From CAYPHJ01 sp964410485 (GTDB lineage Bacteria; Desulfobacterota; Binatia; UBA9968), in the NCBI GenBank assembly GCA_964410485.1, contig CAYPHJ010000099.1, forward strand, positions 1-17,064: a stretch of 17,064 nt of DNA, written 5' to 3'. Positions 14,527 through 17,064 of the stretch are shown here, piece by piece (position 1 is the first letter of the stretch; each line of letters starts with the position of its first letter). The notes under the pieces were generated by a model. It searched no databases, had not been told where the DNA came from, and saw only the letters and a list, made by a program, of their open reading frames with translations. A program made the translations under genes and the position numbers.

Positions 14527-14602
14527 GTTTGCGCGATCGGCCTTGTTACTTGCCTTGCGGTTTTGGAGGCAAAAAACGCTTCGGTCTGTCCGTGCTCGAT
14601 CA
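14527..14602 (+). pseudogene. Y1 transposase fragment, upstream copy
   Basis: KFAR in one frame, then 'GGKKRFGLSVLDQ' two frameshifts later, resembles the segment 'KFARDRRRYLRWLFEAKKRF' of a REP/IS200-like Y1 transposase. The DNA is a diverged direct copy of 14700-14772, 172 bases downstream, beginning at TTTGCGCG and ending at GTGCTCG in both. Stops follow at once. It is non-functional and its two ends are unclear. Confidence 0.4.
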
Positions 14603-14699
14603 GTAATAATGCAGCCAGTTCCAATCGTTCCAGCCGTTCCACCGCTGTGCTCCGTTCAGATCGTTTGAAGGCAAAGCTTCAGCAACAATCTCTTAAGCC

Positions 14700-14843
14700 T
14701 TTGCGCGGGATCGTCGCCGTTATCTGCGCAGGGTCTTCGAGGCGAAGAAAAGTTTCCGTCTGTGCGTGCTCGCTTACATTCTGACATCCAAGCACGTCCA
14801 ATCTGTTGCTAAAGAACAAGACTCCCTGGTACGAAAACACTGA
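14700..14843 (+). pseudogene. Y1 (REP/IS200-like) transposase fragment, downstream copy
   Basis: Forty-seven codons read FARDRRRYLRRVFEAKKSFR, then LCVLAYILTSKHVQSV, then run into a stop at 14841-14843. This matches the family stretch FARDRRRYLRWLFEAKKRFGLCVLNYxVTSNHVHLLV. The last histidine of the HUH metal-binding motif (HVH) has become glutamine (HVQ), the preceding asparagine is lysine, and no downstream catalytic tyrosine region exists. An in-frame stop at 14694-14696 cuts the front. Together with the upstream copy it makes up the gene-free stretch 14479-14912. Confidence 0.55.
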
Positions 14844-14912
14844 AGCCGGCAAAGACATAGCGTGGTCCGACGCGCAATTAGGGTGCCCTGAAAGGGAGCT
14901 GGGAACGAAGCG

Positions 14913-15092
14913 ATGCCGTGGAACGAAGCTTATTATCCGCAATCGATGCGGAAACTCCCGCGCGAAGTGCGGCTGAAGGCGATCGAAATCGCCAACGCTT
15001 TACTGGAAGAGGGTTATGAGGAAGGCAAGGCGATCCGCATCGCGATCGCCAAGGCGAAGGAGTGGGCCGAGCGCCGTAGACGAATCGCGTAG
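14913..15092 (+). CDS. YdaT-like small protein (N-terminal domain only)
   Basis: A 59-residue gene: MPWNEAYYPQSMRKLPREVR, LKAIEIANALLEEGYEEGKA, IRIAIAKAKEWAERRRRIA. It matches the start of YdaT-like proteins of unknown function (usual form: MPWxxxDYPxSMKNLPxxVRxKAIEIANALLxEGYxEGxAIxIAxxKAKEW), which often carry a DUF2188 C-terminal half that is missing here. The motif is compact and complete, so a single-domain protein is plausible. The ATG follows GGGA at a normal distance. The role is unknown; stress-related expression has been suggested for relatives. Confidence 0.65.
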   Translation: MPWNEAYYPQSMRKLPREVRLKAIEIANALLEEGYEEGKAIRIAIAKAKEWAERRRRIA

Positions 15093-15101
15093 ACGAGGTA
15101 A

Positions 15102-15230
15102 GGGTTCGGCCAAAAGCAAACCATTACGCCATATCTAATTGTTTATCGTGTGAAGGACGACGCAGTCGAAATCCTGTGGCTTTGGCATGGTCGGCAAGCG
15201 GCAGGAGGATTCCACCCCAGACACCTTTGA
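15102..15230 (+). pseudogene. ParE/RelE-family toxin C-terminal fragment
   Basis: In one open frame after a stop at 15099-15101 lies 'TPYLIVYRVKDDAVEILWLW' followed by HGRQ (about 15126-15197), the conserved last strands of ParE/RelE toxins (usual form: TPYxIVYRVxGDxVEILxVxHGxQ). There is no start codon and the first two-thirds of the gene are absent. It begins 9 bases after the YdaT-like gene stops. It is a remnant of a lost parDE-type locus. Confidence 0.55.
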
Positions 15231-15260
15231 GCCTCATTCAAAGGGGAGGAGGAATTAACG

Positions 15261-15350
15261 GTGCAATCCATCATGCGGATCCCCACCGGAGCCCAATTTT
15301 CAAAGAAGTCCGATTCGACGGTACTCGATCAAAGGCGCGGATCACCCTAA
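15261..15350 (+). CDS. Possible 29-residue small ORF with strong ribosome site
   Basis: GGGGAGGAGGAATTAACG directly precedes a GTG at 15261, and the frame stays open for 29 codons to TAA at 15348-15350, just before the convergent MmgE/PrpD stop at 15353. The peptide (VQSIMRIPTGAQFSKKSDST...) matches nothing I know. Only the ribosome site supports it; a chance purine run is just as likely. Confidence 0.15.
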   Translation: MQSIMRIPTGAQFSKKSDSTVLDQRRGSP

Positions 15351-15352
15351 GC

Positions 15353-16723
15353 CTACGGCTGTCGCGCTGCTGTTGGCACATCGAGCAGTTGCACGGCCCG
15401 GGACATTTCAGGCGCACTCTGGATATTCCACCAACAATCCAATGCCAAAGAAGCTCGGGGCTTGCCGAGCACCGGCTCGGATGCTCTCAGGAACTTGGCG
15501 CTAACATCCTCATCGAGCATAGGGTTATTCGTGTGCCCCAGCGGGTTCCGAAGCGAGAGCGAGAGGTTCTTGCCGTCTCGGGTGGTGGCTCGGACCTTCA
15601 CCGCTACCGTATTGGGGTAGAGCGCCTCGACTTCGTCGTCCACGTGCACGCGGATCTTCGCCATCAGCGGGCGGAGCGACGCATCCAGATACGCAACCGG
15701 TTCAAACGAGGCAACATTGATCTGCCCGTCCACTAAGGTCCTGGCGAAGATGTAAGGCAAGCTATGGTCGGCTGTTTCCCTGGTCTTGGGGTCCCACTTC
15801 TCCGCTTCACCGCCAATTTCCGCGTGAGCGAAGCGGTAGGTGCCCACATCAACGCTCGCCAGCTCTTGCCACTGAACCTTGGAGCGCAGCTCCAAAGCCG
15901 CCCACACGATTAGTTGGGCCTGGTATTCCACTGGCCAATATTTTAGCTGCACTTCGGAAGTGCGGTACCGACCACCCCGGCTCGGCAGTGGCTCGAGCTC
16001 AAAAGGCCCCGTGATCAAGTCCATCAGACCATGCTTACCCTCAAAAGGCCGATCCGCTCCGGTCATCCCGTCTGCCGCTAACAAAGTCGCGAACATTGCG
16101 TTGCGGTTGGCGAAGGCGGTGGCAGCGCCTTTCCACAGCCCGAGTCTTCCGGCGCGGGTGTTGCGCATGGCAACGTTAGCTACAGCGACGATGGCGATGG
16201 CTTCGCCCAGTTGCTTGACGGGCAGGTGCAATAGGTGGCCTATACCGGCAGCGGCACACACGCCCACGATGTAGCCTTGATCCCAACCCCGCATCGCCAG
16301 TTGCGTAGCGTCATTGAGGCGAATAAAGAGTTCGTAAGCAATGACCACACTTGACAAGAACCTGCGGCCATCGGCCCCGGCTGCTTCCGCGATTGCGAGA
16401 AGAGCTCCCAGACAGTCACTGGGGTGGCCCTGAGGATAGGTATCGTTCCAATCGAGATCGCGAATCATGGCGGTGTTGACGAAAGAAGCCGCTTCGGCCG
16501 TTGATTGCCCGCCGAATCCCACTATACGGCCGGGGTATTGCTCCGGTACTGCCCCTCTCGCCAGCCGCCGGCCGATCTGGACCGCCTCGCAGTCGTAAGC
16601 GGCGATGGCACAGGCCAGGCTGTCCAGCGTATAGCGCGTTGCTGCCTGTACCGTCTCCTCTGGCAATTCTCCGAAACTTAAATCGGAGGCGAACTCGGCG
16701 ATAAGGCGGGTCAAACCGTCCAT
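15353..16723 (-). CDS. MmgE/PrpD family protein
   Basis: A 456-residue member of the MmgE/PrpD superfamily, which includes 2-methylcitrate dehydratase (PrpD), cis-aconitate decarboxylase and iminodisuccinate epimerase. Marks in order: 'AATRYTLDSLACAIAAYDCE' (27-46), 'DLDWNDTYPQGHPSDCLGAL' (89-108; the acid/Thr/His cluster D91, T95, H100), 'LWKGAATAFANRNAMFATLL' (196-215; K198), 'FEGKHGLMDL' (227-236), 'LKYWPVEYQAQ' (260-270; K261), and 'DHSLPYIFARTLVDGQ' (319-334). The family's catalytic positions appear kept, so it is likely active. The start follows GAGGAAGG. It stands alone, next to a repeat element. Because TcuA should make cis-aconitate, a carboxylate role is tempting, but the two loci are over 7 kb apart and the family often acts on other acids. 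Confidence 0.88.
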   Translation of the reverse strand: MDGLTRLIAEFASDLSFGELPEETVQAATRYTLDSLACAIAAYDCEAVQIGRRLARGAVPEQYPGRIVGFGGQSTAEAASFVNTAMIRDLDWNDTYPQGHPSDCLGALLAIAEAAGADGRRFLSSVVIAYELFIRLNDATQLAMRGWDQGYIVGVCAAAGIGHLLHLPVKQLGEAIAIVAVANVAMRNTRAGRLGLWKGAATAFANRNAMFATLLAADGMTGADRPFEGKHGLMDLITGPFELEPLPSRGGRYRTSEVQLKYWPVEYQAQLIVWAALELRSKVQWQELASVDVGTYRFAHAEIGGEAEKWDPKTRETADHSLPYIFARTLVDGQINVASFEPVAYLDASLRPLMAKIRVHVDDEVEALYPNTVAVKVRATTRDGKNLSLSLRNPLGHTNNPMLDEDVSAKFLRASEPVLGKPRASLALDCWWNIQSAPEMSRAVQLLDVPTAARQP

Positions 16724-16751
16724 GCACCTTCCTCGGATAAAGCCCCACGAA

Positions 16752-17064
16752 TTTTACGCTCGCCCGCAGAGAATGAAAGATCGAGCTTCAAGACAGTCCT
16801 TCATTCCCACATGCTTTTGGCGCGAATCGAGCCCCTCGATACGCCACCGAAACGTGGCTACTCGGGGAACCGGAAGTAAAGAGGCCGCCCGCCCTGAGTA
16901 GACTGCAAGGTCGTATCGAAGGGGGGTGACGTCTTCGAGAGTAGCCCTTTCCACTCGGCGACCCCATGTTTCATAGGAGTGTTTCATTAGCTTACGTTCG
17001 CCCGCAGAGGGATGAAAATCGAGGCAGCCCATTACCCCAACGCCAATATCGAGAAGGTCCGGCA
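16752..17064. repeat. Dispersed repeat element, tandem copies B and C
   Basis: Copy B starts TTTACGCTCGCCCGCAGAGA (about 16752) without the usual TTTCATAGGAGTGTTTCAT lead, holds a hairpin at 16833-16925, and ends at the boundary word TTTCATAGGAG (16970-16980). Copy C begins at that word and continues TGTTTCATTAGCTTACG to the window edge. Bases 16970-17064 match 9176-9270 of copy A at roughly nine in ten positions. The repeat therefore occurs both singly and in head-to-tail pairs sharing one boundary word. It fills the whole region upstream of the MmgE/PrpD gene, so that gene's promoter must lie inside it. Confidence 0.7.
16833..16925. repeat. Cloverleaf-like hairpin inside repeat copy B
   Basis: Outer arms CCCCTCGATACG (16833-16844) and CGTATCGAAGGGG (16913-16925) pair with one bulged base. 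The inner stem joins CTACTCGGG (16859-16867) to CCCTGAGTAG (16893-16902) with one bulge. A side hairpin GCCAC-N6-GTGGC occupies 16844-16859, where copy A has an unrelated but equally paired GCGC-TTC-GCGC. Confidence 0.6.

Overview
This is a GC-rich bacterial stretch with a 100-N scaffold gap, so it comes from a draft, probably metagenomic, assembly. Three things suggest an uncultured proteobacterium-like soil or sediment organism of the Desulfobacterota/Binatota sort: the gene mix (tripartite tricarboxylate transport, a tricarballylate dehydrogenase pair, two luciferase-like monooxygenases, a leaderless NMT1-like binding protein, an MmgE/PrpD protein), the many eroded toxin-antitoxin genes, and the dispersed hairpin repeats. 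That placement rests on family recall and is weak; no rRNA or tRNA gene is present to anchor it.

Bases 1-8000 hold a leftward metabolic block. In transcription order it is tctC (periplasmic binding protein, 7940-6831), a TctA-TctB fusion permease (6767-4788), tcuA (FAD tricarballylate dehydrogenase, 4754-3363) and tcuB (Fe-S/membrane electron carrier, 3376-2282, overlapping tcuA by 14 bases). After a 178-base gap come a luciferase-like monooxygenase (2103-1024) and a substrate-binding protein without a signal peptide (971-102). Together these look like a capture, import and oxidation module for a tricarboxylate such as tricarballylate, which TcuA would convert to cis-aconitate. The intergenic region 7941-8528 carries a leftward promoter candidate set among repeated ATTGGC boxes, and a rightward sigma-54-like promoter ahead of a small tyrosine-rich lipoprotein gene (8529-8936).

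Bases 8937-9494 are gene-free and hold two kinds of dispersed palindromic repeat. One has a bounded unit of about 263 bases that folds into a cloverleaf-like structure; related copies recur in tandem at 16752-17064. A second, F420-type luciferase-family oxidoreductase runs 10577-9495. Upstream of it are a short GntR-like palindrome and a perfect 26-base palindrome.

Bases 10900-15350 are an accessory zone of small, mostly decaying genes: a RelE/ParE-like C-terminal fragment, an internally deleted HEPN gene, a MazE-like antitoxin beside a frameshifted mazF, the assembly gap, an intact alpha/beta hydrolase gene, a short inverted-repeat-bounded relic starting with the N terminus of a REP-associated Y1 transposase, an intact higBA pair with its own operator-promoter, two tandem relics of another Y1 transposase, a 59-residue YdaT-like gene, and a ParE C-terminal fragment. 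An intact MmgE/PrpD-family gene (16723-15353) closes the coding part. Nothing recognisable was seen in bases 1-101, 11981-12045 or 12146-12602 beyond the short repeats listed.
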